A stretch of 64,000 nucleotides of DNA from an uncultured Pseudomonadota bacterium (GTDB lineage Bacteria > Pseudomonadota > Alphaproteobacteria > UBA3830), in assembly GCA_902771535.1 (NCBI GenBank), contig CACXWU010000001.1, forward strand, positions 1 to 64,000, read 5' to 3'. Position 1 is the stretch's first letter. Each line of letters begins with the position of its first letter. A program made the translations under genes and the position numbers. Below, piece by piece: positions 43,174 to 52,976 of the stretch. Below the pieces are notes generated by a model. That model did no database searches. It had not been told where the DNA came from and saw only the letters and a program-made list of their open reading frames with translations.

Positions 43174-45342
43174 ATGAATCAATGGCAAGATACGAGGTCT
43201 AAAGTGGATAAAGAGAATGATGAAAAAGTAGCAGAAGAAGGTACTGAAGCGAAAACAGTTTCCGATAAAACAGAGGAAACAACCGCAAAAACTAAGAACA
43301 ATACAACTACAAGATCAGCGGTTGATAGTCAGAATATCAATCAGAACTTGAAAAATGTGAAACTTGAAGATCTCGAGGATGACGAGGGCGAAGAATCTTT
43401 ACAACAGGATTTATCCAAAAGTAGTGACGAGATCGAAGAGGAAATTACGAGCTTAATTGCCACTGGTCATATGTTCAAGGCCCATATGATAGCCAAGAAA
43501 GCATTTCAAAAACATCCTGAAAATGTGAATATAGCACAGGCATATTCTCTGGTTCTGTTGAAAACAGGAGCATTGGAAGAATCAAGAAAATTACTTTATC
43601 CTATATTAAACGTAAGTCCGGTTTTGGAAGAGGCAACGGGAGAGGAGATGATTACGGTAGAATCTCTGCTCGCCAGTCCGTTTTTGCGGACAGGAAGACC
43701 TGACGTTATTGCGAACATCGGGCATATTTTTAAAGAATCGTGGAAATATTCGCATCATTGTCGCGATTTAGAACTTGCTAAAGAATTATATTTATCATCG
43801 TTTAAAAGAGATCAAAAAACCAGTACGGGAATGAATGCTGCCTGGCTGGCTTGGCTTACGGGCGATGATGAGCAGGCAAAACAGTTGGCGGCAGCGGTAT
43901 TAAAATTATTGCCACCATATGGACTTGAAGCCAATTTTTCCGAATTGATAGATTTAGCTGAGGCTCAATTGTTGCTCGGTCGTGAAGAAGAGGCTTGTAA
44001 GTTGTACGAAGAAGCAATGAAGTCTAAGGACAAAATCAACTATATACTTATAGTTGCAGCGAGACAGCAGTTATACTTTTTAAGAGAGGCTGGGTTTAAA
44101 GTTCCGAACGCCGCTCTGGATATTTTGGTTCCGCCGACAATTGTCGTTTTTACAGGACATTCCATAGACCATCCGAGTTTTCAGGTTTCATTGTTCCCTC
44201 CGGATATAGAGGAGGATGTGAAGCGCATAATTAAAGAGAAGTTGGAGTCTATAAACGCAAAAATCGGATATAGTTCTGCATCTTGCGGAGCGGATATCCT
44301 ATTTATAGAAGCTTTGCAGGAGCTTGGCGGTGAAGTCAATATAGTTTTGCCTTTTGCTATTCAGGATTTTATCGAAAATAATGTCAGGCATGCTGGACCT
44401 CGCTGGGAGAAGAGATTCGAGAAAGCTTTGGCCAACGCGCATTCGGTCAGTTTTTCCTGTGAAGATCGATATCTGGGGCACGATATGTTGTACAGATTTT
44501 CTAATCATGTAATGCACGGAAGCGCAGTTATGAGAGGAAAATTTTTAACAACAGATCCTCACCTTATGGCGGTTTGGCATTCCAGAACGGACTCGCTGCC
44601 CGGAGGACCAGCTGATTTTATAGATAGATGGTCCAATATCAGTACGTTACATTTGATTGATTTGGATGAATTGTATAATGAAAACGGAACAACAGATCAA
44701 ATTGACACGAATCTCATAAAACCACAGAAAACTTCATTGTCTTTTGATCCTTTTGTTTCAAAATCTCCGGAAAGAGTCATAAAATCGATGATGTTTTCGG
44801 ATTTGCACGGGTACAGCAAGTTGCAGGACGAACATGTTCCGTCATTTTTGGATTTTTTGGAGAAATTAAATCAAGCTATGGAAAAAATCAATACCGAATT
44901 GGATTCGCTCAACACATGGGGGGATGCGATTTTCGCGGTGGCTGATACAGCAACCAAAATAGCTGACTTCGGACTCAGATACTGCGATATAATAGAGAGC
45001 TTGGGTAAGAAATATCCGGAATTTCCGTTCCCGATCAGAGCGAGAATTTCTTTACACTCAGGACCTGTGTTCGTAGCTCAAGATCCGTTCATAAAGAAAG
45101 TGAATTTTTACGGAGGCCATATCAACAGGGCTGCCAGGTTAGAACCGGTTACTGCGGTGGGGCAAGTCTATGCGACACAACAATTTGTTTCGCTTCTGCA
45201 TGGAGAAACAAGTGACGAACGCAACGAATACGTTCAAAAGGGACTGAAATATTATGAAAGGTATTCCACTGAATATGTCGGGGTAATCGCCTTGGCGAAG
45301 AGTTTCGGACAGCAAGAGGTTTATCATTTGCGTTGGAAGTAA
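43174..45342 (+). CDS. TPR - SLOG-like - class III nucleotide cyclase protein
   Basis: A soluble 722-residue multidomain protein. Residues 1-85 are polar and disordered, about 90-305 are helical with TPR-like pairs, and about 310-530 look like a Rossmann SLOG-type nucleotide-binding domain (VVFTGHSID, then SCGADILFIEALQELGGEV, VLPF). Residues 540-722 are a class III cyclase: metal-binding Asp in FSDLHGYSKL (about 543) and in NTWGDAIFAV (about 584), with Asn651-x3-Arg655 in HINRAARLE. Key residues for catalysis are present, so it probably makes cAMP or cGMP; the base-selecting Lys is not at its usual place. The 119-140 bp gap to the divergent kinase-like gene suggests a shared control region. 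Confidence 0.88.
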   Translation: MNQWQDTRSKVDKENDEKVAEEGTEAKTVSDKTEETTAKTKNNTTTRSAVDSQNINQNLKNVKLEDLEDDEGEESLQQDLSKSSDEIEEEITSLIATGHMFKAHMIAKKAFQKHPENVNIAQAYSLVLLKTGALEESRKLLYPILNVSPVLEEATGEEMITVESLLASPFLRTGRPDVIANIGHIFKESWKYSHHCRDLELAKELYLSSFKRDQKTSTGMNAAWLAWLTGDDEQAKQLAAAVLKLLPPYGLEANFSELIDLAEAQLLLGREEEACKLYEEAMKSKDKINYILIVAARQQLYFLREAGFKVPNAALDILVPPTIVVFTGHSIDHPSFQVSLFPPDIEEDVKRIIKEKLESINAKIGYSSASCGADILFIEALQELGGEVNIVLPFAIQDFIENNVRHAGPRWEKRFEKALANAHSVSFSCEDRYLGHDMLYRFSNHVMHGSAVMRGKFLTTDPHLMAVWHSRTDSLPGGPADFIDRWSNISTLHLIDLDELYNENGTTDQIDTNLIKPQKTSLSFDPFVSKSPERVIKSMMFSDLHGYSKLQDEHVPSFLDFLEKLNQAMEKINTELDSLNTWGDAIFAVADTATKIADFGLRYCDIIESLGKKYPEFPFPIRARISLHSGPVFVAQDPFIKKVNFYGGHINRAARLEPVTAVGQVYATQQFVSLLHGETSDERNEYVQKGLKYYERYSTEYVGVIALAKSFGQQEVYHLRWK

Positions 45343-45358
45343 TTTACCTAGATAAGGA

Positions 45359-45387
45359 TTGGATTTTCGCGGCAAAATCTGTATAAT
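45359..45387 (+). promoter_or_regulatory. Sigma70-type promoter of valS-truA
   Basis: TTGGAT (45359-45364) and a perfect TATAAT (45382-45387) are 17 bp apart, with TG just before the -10. It lies about 50 bp before the valS start, whose ribosome site is GGAAG. Confidence 0.65.
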
Positions 45388-45437
45388 ATAGCAAAGTTTT
45401 TTAGCGGTTATGGTTTTTGTGATAAAAGGAAGATGAT

Positions 45438-48089
45438 ATGTTAGACAAGATTTTTGATGCGAAATCGTTTGAATCAAACTTTTCGTTCGATATGGAAGCA
45501 TCGACTAGAGTTCCTAACGCAGAGCCTTTTATGGTTTTGCTTCCTCCTCCGAATATCACCGGAAGTTTACATATCGGACATTCCCTTTGTTTTACCCTTC
45601 AAGACATTGTCGCCCGCTATAAGAGACTAAAAGGATATGATGTTTTATTCCAACCGGGCATAGATCACGCCGGTATTGTTACCCAGTTGTTGGTTGAAAA
45701 GCAAATTTACGCTTCCGGAGTAGAAAAGGGATCTTTAACTCGGGAAAAATTACTAAAGGAAATTTGGTTTTGGAAAGAAAATTCCGGTGGAGCAATTATT
45801 AATCAATTGAAAAAACTGGGAATTTCCTGCGATTTCTCAAGGTTAAGATTTACGTTAGATGAGAAAAGTAAAAGAGCCGTTTCTAAGATGTTCGTCAGTT
45901 TGTACCGAAATGGATTGCTATATCGTGGACATCGAATGGTCAACTGGGATCCGTTGATTGGGTCTGCAATTTCGGATCTTGAGGTGATCGAAAAGGAGGT
46001 CGATGGGCATTTATGGCACATTAAGTATGAGTTGGAAGACGAAAGTGACTACGTTGTTATCGCAACCAGTCGTCCGGAGACGATTTTCGGAGATGTTGCT
46101 GTTGCGGTAAATCCTAAAGATTCTCGTTACAAAAAGTTTGTTGGGAAGAAGGTTAAAATTCCTTTGATAGACAGGTTAATTCCAGTGATCGAGGATAAGT
46201 ATGCAGATCCGGAGAAAGGAACAGGTGCCGTTAAAATAACGCCGGCACACGACTTCAACGATTATGAAGTAGGACAAAGAAATAAGCTTCCGATTATCGA
46301 TATTTTCAACGAAAAAGCGGAGTTAAACGAAGAAGTTCCAGAAATGTTTCAGGGAATGGGGCGTTTTGAAGCAAGGAGTAAAGTTGTTGATCTGCTGGAA
46401 AAGAAAGAAGTTCTGGTAAAGGTAGAAGATATTAAACAAACTTTGCCTTTCGGAGACCGTTCAGGAGTTGTTCTTGAACCGAGGATTACTCATCAATGGT
46501 TCGTAAATGCTGAGAAATTAGCTCGTCCGGCAATTAAAGCGGTAAAAGAAGGAAAAATTAAGTTCATACCGAAGCACTGGGAGAATTTATACTTCGAGTG
46601 GTTGGAAAACATTCGTCCGTGGTGTGTATCCAGACAAATTTGGTGGGGGCACAGAATTCCTGCCTGGTATGGGCCAGACGGACAAGTATTTGTTGCGGAA
46701 AACGAGAGTGACGCAAACAAGCAAGCATTGAAGTTTTACGGCAAGCATGATGTAAAGTTGGTTCAGGACGAAGATGTTTTGGATACTTGGTTTTCGTCGG
46801 GAATGTGGCCGTTTATTACTTTGGATTGGCCAGAAGACAGCGAAGATCTCCGCAAATTCTACTCCAATATGATTGTGGTGACAGGGTTTGATATCATTTT
46901 CTTCTGGGTTTCTCGTATGATCATGATGAGTTTGTATGCTCTGAAAGAAGTGCCGTTTAAGGAAGTATACATCCATGGATTAGTGAGGGACAAGCAGGGA
47001 AACAAGATGTCCAAATCCAAAGGTAATGTCATAGATCCGCTGACTCTTTGCGATAAATATGGAGCCGATGCCGTTCGTTATACTTTGGCGTATATGTCCT
47101 CTCCGGGAAGAGATTTGAAAATGAGTGACCGAGTAGTTGAAACCGGGCGAAATTTTCTTACAAAACTGTGGAATGTCGTGAGATTCGCGCAGATGAATGG
47201 TTGTGTTTATAATAACAGCTTCGACCCGAATGATGTTACACATCCTCTGAATAAGTGGATCATATTCGAAACAAAGAATACCGTTGATGCCGTGGAGGAA
47301 TCTTACAAAAATTATAGGTTTGATGATGCTGCCAGATTGATTTATCAAGGCATTTGGAATTCCTTGTGCGATTGGTACATGGAGTTTGTGAAGCCGATTT
47401 TGCAAGAATCTGCTCTTACAGATGGCAATGGCGAGAATTACAATCTGAGTCAGACTTTATTGAAAAAAGATGTTCGAGACACAATGGCTTGGGTCATAGT
47501 TCAGTTCATAAGAATTCTTTATCCGATTGCTCCGTTTATTTCTAAAAAATTGAGCGGAGAGCTGGGAGCCACAGAGATTGTTTGGCCGAAATTTGATGGT
47601 ATCCAATTAGACTTTACAGACTCAATAAATCAAGTCGAGTTGCTGAAGGAAATTGTTACCTCAGTACGTTCCATAAAGCAGAGTTTCCGCATGCCTGCCA
47701 ATGAAAAATTGAATGTTGTTTTGGAAGGAAACACCGTCGATATCGGAAGTTTTGCTGAAACTTACGGAAAAATAGTTCACAGAATGACAGGCATATCTTT
47801 TGTCGACAGTGTTGATATGAGCGTTCCTGTTGTTTTGAACGGAGGAGCGATTTTGCGGATGGGGATCGACAGAGAGATCGATATCCAAGAAAAGATCGCT
47901 AATTTCAAGAAGGAGATAGCTGATTATACAAAAATGAGAGATGCAGCTTTGTTCCGATTGAATAACGAAGATTTTAAAAATAAAGCCACCGAAGAAGTTA
48001 TTGCCGAACACAATAAGCGTGTTGAGGTACTCTCGGAAAAGATTAACAAGATCGAGCACATTATTCGCAGTTTGGAAGCTGCGCAATAG
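45438..48089 (+). CDS. valS: Valyl-tRNA synthetase
   Basis: A class I aminoacyl-tRNA synthetase (883 aa) that charges tRNA-Val. The HIGH motif appears as NITGSLHIGHS and KMSKS as NKMSKSKGNV. The editing domain has VVIATSRPETIFGDVAVAVN and GTGAVKITPAHDFNDYEVG. A C-terminal coiled-coil arm (EKIANFKKEIADYTKMRDAA) is present. The next gene, truA, starts directly after the stop. Confidence 0.97.
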   Translation: MLDKIFDAKSFESNFSFDMEASTRVPNAEPFMVLLPPPNITGSLHIGHSLCFTLQDIVARYKRLKGYDVLFQPGIDHAGIVTQLLVEKQIYASGVEKGSLTREKLLKEIWFWKENSGGAIINQLKKLGISCDFSRLRFTLDEKSKRAVSKMFVSLYRNGLLYRGHRMVNWDPLIGSAISDLEVIEKEVDGHLWHIKYELEDESDYVVIATSRPETIFGDVAVAVNPKDSRYKKFVGKKVKIPLIDRLIPVIEDKYADPEKGTGAVKITPAHDFNDYEVGQRNKLPIIDIFNEKAELNEEVPEMFQGMGRFEARSKVVDLLEKKEVLVKVEDIKQTLPFGDRSGVVLEPRITHQWFVNAEKLARPAIKAVKEGKIKFIPKHWENLYFEWLENIRPWCVSRQIWWGHRIPAWYGPDGQVFVAENESDANKQALKFYGKHDVKLVQDEDVLDTWFSSGMWPFITLDWPEDSEDLRKFYSNMIVVTGFDIIFFWVSRMIMMSLYALKEVPFKEVYIHGLVRDKQGNKMSKSKGNVIDPLTLCDKYGADAVRYTLAYMSSPGRDLKMSDRVVETGRNFLTKLWNVVRFAQMNGCVYNNSFDPNDVTHPLNKWIIFETKNTVDAVEESYKNYRFDDAARLIYQGIWNSLCDWYMEFVKPILQESALTDGNGENYNLSQTLLKKDVRDTMAWVIVQFIRILYPIAPFISKKLSGELGATEIVWPKFDGIQLDFTDSINQVELLKEIVTSVRSIKQSFRMPANEKLNVVLEGNTVDIGSFAETYGKIVHRMTGISFVDSVDMSVPVVLNGGAILRMGIDREIDIQEKIANFKKEIADYTKMRDAALFRLNNEDFKNKATEEVIAEHNKRVEVLSEKINKIEHIIRSLEAAQ

Positions 48090-48827
48090 ATGTATCGCTA
48101 TAAGCTGATTGTCGAATATAACGGAACTCCATTTTGCGGATGGCAAAGGCAAAGTGGAGTTCTCACTATACAGCAGTGTTTGGAGGAAGCAGTTCACCCC
48201 TTAACGAAGGAATTAGTTCTCATTAACGGGGCAGGGCGTACGGACACTGGGGTGCATGCTCTGGGACAGGTCGCTCATTTTGAGACGGACAGAAATCTTG
48301 ACCCGTTTCGTATCCAGGAATGTATGAACGCTCATTTGGTAGATCTTCCCATCAGTGTGTTGTCGACGAAAAGGGCGGATGAAAATTTTCATTCTCGGTT
48401 TAGTGCGGTCGAAAGGTTTTATATATACAAAATAGTAAATCGTAGATCAAAACTTTCTTTGGATATAAATCGGGCGTGGAAGGTTTTGAAGCCTCTGGAC
48501 GAGGAAAGAATGAATAAAGTTGCGCAAATTCTAGTCGGAAAACATGACTTTTCTGCGTTCCGAGCTACGGGCTGTCAATCTAATTCTCCGGTAAAAACGT
48601 TGAATAGTATTTCCGTTGAGAGATTTTCCGATCAGGTATTTATCAAGGTTTCAGCAAAATCGTTTTTATATCATCAAGTCAGAAATATCGTCGGATCATT
48701 GGTGAAAGTCGGGACAGGAGAATGGTCTGAGGAAAAATTTCAGGAAGTCTTTGAATCGAAAGATAGGACTCAGGCTGCAGCGACTGCTCCGGCTTGTGGG
48801 TTATATTTCTGGAAAGTAAAATATTAA
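48090..48827 (+). CDS. truA: tRNA pseudouridine(38-40) synthase
   Basis: A pseudouridine synthase (245 aa) acting on positions 38-40 of tRNA anticodon arms. The catalytic Asp lies in GAGRTDTGVHALGQV. Other motifs are YNGTPFCGWQRQ, HSRFSAVERFYIYKI and FLYHQVRNIVGSLVKVG. Its ATG follows the valS stop codon without a gap, so translation is probably coupled. Confidence 0.95.
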   Translation: MYRYKLIVEYNGTPFCGWQRQSGVLTIQQCLEEAVHPLTKELVLINGAGRTDTGVHALGQVAHFETDRNLDPFRIQECMNAHLVDLPISVLSTKRADENFHSRFSAVERFYIYKIVNRRSKLSLDINRAWKVLKPLDEERMNKVAQILVGKHDFSAFRATGCQSNSPVKTLNSISVERFSDQVFIKVSAKSFLYHQVRNIVGSLVKVGTGEWSEEKFQEVFESKDRTQAAATAPACGLYFWKVKY

Positions 48828-49005
48828 TCCTATAATCCGAATCATATAAAGAAGCATATAAATTCCATTGTCATTTCATTTGATGATGTTGTGCTGCGAA
48901 GAATAGTTAACAAACAAATTTACATTTATTAATATTTTAACTATTATTTAATTAAATTTGGTTATTTTATGAATAATCTTTTTTGAATTTGGTAAGGAGA
49001 TAAGA

Positions 49006-50172
49006 ATGGATCCTATAGTGCTAGTTTCCGCAGCAAGAACACCATTAGGGGCTTTCAATGGTAAGTTTAAATCGACGTCTACGGTGGAGTTAGGTTCAAC
49101 CGTAATAAAAAAAGTCGTTGAAGATTTTAATGTTAGGATAGACAGTGTTTATATGGGGTGTGTATTGCCGGCGGGGTTGGGACAGTCTCCTGCGAGGCAA
49201 GCCGCTCTTTGCGCAGGGATGGACAAAGCCGTAAACTGCGTGAATATCAACAAAATTTGCGGTTCCGGAATGGCTGCGATAATGCTGGGAAAGAACGCTA
49301 TTCTTGCAGGAGAAAATGATGTAGTTGTTGCAGGAGGAATGGAGAATATGACGAAAACTCCGTACCTTTTGGAGAAGGCTCGTTCAGGGTATCGTTATGG
49401 CGATGGAGTAATTGTCGATCACATGGTACGAGACGGTCTGCTGGATGCCTATGGAAAATGCGTCATGGGTGTTTACGCAGAAGAAACGGCTGAAGAATAT
49501 GGGTTTACCCGCGATCAGCAGGATGAATACGCATTGAAGTCCTTTTTGAAAGCGCGAAAGGCCGTTGAAAATGGATATTTCAAAAATGAGATAGCTCCTG
49601 TTACAGTGAAGGATCGAAAGGGCGAGATTATCGTGGATACTGACGAGGTTCCTTTCTCCGTGGATTTGGAAAAAATGCCGAAATTAAGAGCTGCATTTAA
49701 ACCGGATGGGACAATAACAGCCGCCTCGGCCAGTTCTATTTCCGATGGAGCGGCAGCTATGTTGCTGATGAGGGAATCCATGGCGAGAAAATTAAATCTT
49801 GAGCCTATTGCCAGAATTGTTGCGCACGGAAGTCACTCGCAGAATCCGAAACGTTTTACGACAGCTCCGATTGGCGCGATAAAAAAGGCTCTCCAAAAAT
49901 CAAATTGGTCAGTGGACGACGTGGACGTTTTCGAGATAAATGAAGCGTTCGCTGTGGTTGCAATGGCCGCGATAAAAGATTGTTCTATTGATCCAGAAAA
50001 AGTGAATATTTTCGGAGGAGCTTGTGCGTTGGGCCATCCTCTGGGAGCCAGTGGTGCTCGTATTGTCGTGACTTTGCTGAATGCCATGCGTGTGAGAAAC
50101 GCGAAAAAAGGTTTGGCGACTCTCTGCGTCGGAGGAGGCGAAGGCGTTGCGATGACCTTTGAGATGTATTAA
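49006..50172 (+). CDS. phaA: Acetyl-CoA C-acetyltransferase (thiolase)
   Basis: A biosynthetic-type thiolase (388 aa) that interconverts two acetyl-CoA and acetoacetyl-CoA. The active-site Cys is in VNINKICGSGMAAIMLG, followed by GGMENMTKTPYLLEKARSG, the NEAFAVVAMAAI motif, and GGACALGHPLGASGARI and CVGGGEGVAMTFE with the second Cys/His pair. AAGGAGAT precedes the ATG. With PhaZ and AacS it completes a PHB/ketone-body route to acetyl-CoA. Whether it is best named phaA, atoB or thlA cannot be decided. Confidence 0.93.
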   Translation: MDPIVLVSAARTPLGAFNGKFKSTSTVELGSTVIKKVVEDFNVRIDSVYMGCVLPAGLGQSPARQAALCAGMDKAVNCVNINKICGSGMAAIMLGKNAILAGENDVVVAGGMENMTKTPYLLEKARSGYRYGDGVIVDHMVRDGLLDAYGKCVMGVYAEETAEEYGFTRDQQDEYALKSFLKARKAVENGYFKNEIAPVTVKDRKGEIIVDTDEVPFSVDLEKMPKLRAAFKPDGTITAASASSISDGAAAMLLMRESMARKLNLEPIARIVAHGSHSQNPKRFTTAPIGAIKKALQKSNWSVDDVDVFEINEAFAVVAMAAIKDCSIDPEKVNIFGGACALGHPLGASGARIVVTLLNAMRVRNAKKGLATLCVGGGEGVAMTFEMY

Positions 50173-50251
50173 TCTTTTGCTTATAATTTTCATGTTCTCA
50201 AATAGAATTTCTGTCTGAGAGCGTGGAGAAAAATTAACGATCTTTTTTCAA

Positions 50252-50287
50252 AACAAACTTCTGAGCTTCAGTAAGTTTGTTTTTTTA
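50252..50287 (+). terminator. Intrinsic terminator after the thiolase gene
   Basis: ACAAACTT (50253-50260) pairs with AAGTTTGT (50273-50280), with inner CTGA/TCAG pairing, followed by a run of T's to 50286. It sits 80 bp after the thiolase stop and just before the alaS promoter. Confidence 0.75.
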
Positions 50288-50307
50288 TACCCTTTTGCAT
50301 ACTGAAG

Positions 50308-50316
50308 TGTTATAAT
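50308..50316 (+). promoter_or_regulatory. Extended -10 promoter element of alaS
   Basis: TGTTATAAT (TG, one base, perfect TATAAT) lies 28 nt before the alaS start and follows directly after the upstream terminator. A good -35 box at 17 bp is not visible, as is common with extended -10 promoters. Confidence 0.5.
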
Positions 50317-50343
50317 TCCGCCGTTCAATTTTAAGGTGTTGTT

Positions 50344-52950
50344 ATGCTTACAAGTGATATTCGAAGAGGATTTTTGAAATTTTTTGAGAGGAATGGACAC
50401 AGAGTGATCGATTCCAGTATGGTTGTTCCTCAGAATGATCCGAGTTTGTTATTTACGAATGCGGGAATGGTTCAATTCAAAAATGTATTTACCGGATTGG
50501 AGACTCGAGAATACAAAAGGGCTACAACATCTCAGAAATGCATAAGGGCGGGAGGAAAGCACAACGATCTTGATCAAGTGGGATTTACCGCGCGACATCA
50601 CACCTTTTTCGAAATGCTCGGTAATTTCTCTTTCGGAGATTATTTCAAAGAGGAGGCGATTCATTTCGCGTGGACTTTTCTGACCAAAGAGCTGGGATTG
50701 CCACGGGAAAAACTTATCACGACTGTTTATCACACCGATGAAGAAGCAATGCAACTTTGGAAGAAGATAGCCGGCGACATAATGGTTATTCCTATCTCCA
50801 CCAACGATAATTTTTGGTCGATGGGAGATGTTGGGCCCTGCGGACCGTGCTCTGAGATTTTTTATGATCACGGAGAAAGCATGTTCGGAGGACTTCCGGG
50901 GACTCCCGACGAAGATGGCGATCGTTATATGGAGATTTGGAATATTGTTTTTATGCAGTTTGAGCAGTTGAAGAATGGGCAAAAGATTCCTCTGAAAAAG
51001 AAATCCATCGATACTGGAATGGGACTCGAGCGTATTGCGGCGGTAATGCAAGGAGTTGACGACAACTATAAGATCGATTTGTTTAAGGATTTAATTCACG
51101 AGATTAAGGATATTTCCAAGACGGATTTCGACGACGTGTATCCGTCATACAAGGTTATTGCTGACCATATTCGTTCGGTGTCTTTTTTGATTTCCGACGG
51201 AGTCGTGCCGAGCAACGAGGGCAGGGGATACGTGCTTCGTAGAATTTTGCGAAGAGCTATGCGCCACGGAAATTTGATCAATATAAAAAAGCCATTCTTG
51301 TTTGAACTGTCTGATACTTTGATCAACACAATGAAGAGTGCTTATCCGGAATTGGAAAAGGCAAGAAATTTGGTGAAGACCACGATTTATCAGGAAGAAG
51401 AGAAATTCCTGAACACATTGGATCGCGGTTTGAAAATGTTGAACAGTGAGCTCGAAACCATGTCTTCCGGCGATGTTTTAAGCGGGGAAAAAGCGTTTAA
51501 ATTATACGACACTTACGGATTTCCATTGGATCTGACTGAAGATATCGTGAAATCCAGCGGAATTTCAATCGATATGGAGGGATTCAATAAATATCTCGAG
51601 GAGCAAAAGAATCGCGCGAAGTGGGCAGGTTCGGGAGAGAAAAAAGAAGCAAAAATTTGGCATAAACTTCATGAAAAATTAGCTCCGTCGGTCTTTGTTG
51701 GGTACGAAAAGGATGAGGATACGGCGAAGATTTTGGCAATAGTTCGGAATGATGAAGAAGTTGAAAGAATCGAAAATTCCGAAAACGAAGGTGACGATTG
51801 CTGGTTGGTTACCGATAAGACTCCTTTCTACGCGGAATGCGGAGGTCAGTGCGGAGATACCGGAATCATTGTGACCGCGAAGGGGCAGTTTAAGGTTACG
51901 AATACATTGAAATTCTGTAACTCCATAATTGCTCATCACGGTAAGGTTATTTCCGGAGAGATTAATGTTTTTGATAATGCTAAGATGAATATCGATTCCG
52001 AGCGTAGATTGAAAATCCGAGCAAATCACACAGCAACTCATTTGCTGCAATCGGCATTACGTCAGGTACTGGGAGATCATGTTGCGCAAAGAGGTTCGTT
52101 CCTTAATGAAGAAAGACTTAGATTCGACTTTTCAAACAACAGCGCGGTATCCAAAAATGATCTGCGAAAGATAGAGAAGATCGTAAACCAAGCAATCATG
52201 AAAGATTTGACCGTTGTTTGCAGAGAGATGTCCAAAAACGAAGCGATAAATGCGGGGGCCACAGCATTGTTCGGAGAAAAATACGAGGATATTGTAAGAA
52301 CAGTAAAGATCGCAGATGGAGAAACAACAGTTTCTTTCGAGTTATGCGGGGGAACTCATGCGTTTTCTACCGGCCAGATCGGTTTGTTTAAGATCATTTC
52401 CGAGGCCAGCATCGGATCAGGAATCAGGAGAATCGAGGCAATTACCGGCTGCGAAGTAATGAAAGATCTCCATGAAAAAGAAGATATTCTCACTGAAATT
52501 TCCACAAAATTGAAGTGTAATATTTCTGAAATTTCGGAAAGAGTAACAGATCTTCTTGCGGATTTGAAAAAGAAATCCCAAGAAATTCAAAAGGGTAGAA
52601 ATTTACTGGCATTTTCGAAATTGCAACAAATTCAAAGAAATGATGTTACGGTTTACAGCGTAATGGTTGAGAATTTTTCTGTTCAAGATTTGAGAGCACT
52701 GAACGATTACATCAAAAACAGGCACAAAGATGGCATTATCGTCATTCTCAGTCGGAATGAGAACAATCAATCTACGGTTGTGGTAAGCGTAAGTCCAGAT
52801 CTTCAAAAAGTCTACAACGCCGGTACGATAATAAAATTCGGCTTGGCAGAACTGAATGGTAAAGGCGGAGGCAGTGCGTTATTTGCCCAGGGAGCTGGTT
52901 CAGGAGATATTGAAGCAGCATTGAAAGCTATGTGTGAGAATATTCAATAA
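50344..52950 (+). CDS. alaS: Alanyl-tRNA synthetase
   Basis: A class II synthetase (868 aa) charging tRNA-Ala. N-terminal FLKFFERNGHRVIDSSMVVP and FTNAGMVQFKNVFTG open the catalytic domain. The editing domain has HTATHLLQSALRQVLG and the CGGTHAFSTGQIG zinc-site Cys/His. The C-terminal DHHA1-like part ends GGGSALFAQGAGSGDIEAAL. AAGGTG lies 6 nt before the ATG. Confidence 0.97.
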   Translation: MLTSDIRRGFLKFFERNGHRVIDSSMVVPQNDPSLLFTNAGMVQFKNVFTGLETREYKRATTSQKCIRAGGKHNDLDQVGFTARHHTFFEMLGNFSFGDYFKEEAIHFAWTFLTKELGLPREKLITTVYHTDEEAMQLWKKIAGDIMVIPISTNDNFWSMGDVGPCGPCSEIFYDHGESMFGGLPGTPDEDGDRYMEIWNIVFMQFEQLKNGQKIPLKKKSIDTGMGLERIAAVMQGVDDNYKIDLFKDLIHEIKDISKTDFDDVYPSYKVIADHIRSVSFLISDGVVPSNEGRGYVLRRILRRAMRHGNLINIKKPFLFELSDTLINTMKSAYPELEKARNLVKTTIYQEEEKFLNTLDRGLKMLNSELETMSSGDVLSGEKAFKLYDTYGFPLDLTEDIVKSSGISIDMEGFNKYLEEQKNRAKWAGSGEKKEAKIWHKLHEKLAPSVFVGYEKDEDTAKILAIVRNDEEVERIENSENEGDDCWLVTDKTPFYAECGGQCGDTGIIVTAKGQFKVTNTLKFCNSIIAHHGKVISGEINVFDNAKMNIDSERRLKIRANHTATHLLQSALRQVLGDHVAQRGSFLNEERLRFDFSNNSAVSKNDLRKIEKIVNQAIMKDLTVVCREMSKNEAINAGATALFGEKYEDIVRTVKIADGETTVSFELCGGTHAFSTGQIGLFKIISEASIGSGIRRIEAITGCEVMKDLHEKEDILTEISTKLKCNISEISERVTDLLADLKKKSQEIQKGRNLLAFSKLQQIQRNDVTVYSVMVENFSVQDLRALNDYIKNRHKDGIIVILSRNENNQSTVVVSVSPDLQKVYNAGTIIKFGLAELNGKGGGSALFAQGAGSGDIEAALKAMCENIQ

Positions 52951-52976
52951 GAGCCAAACGCTTATTGCTGAAGAAC

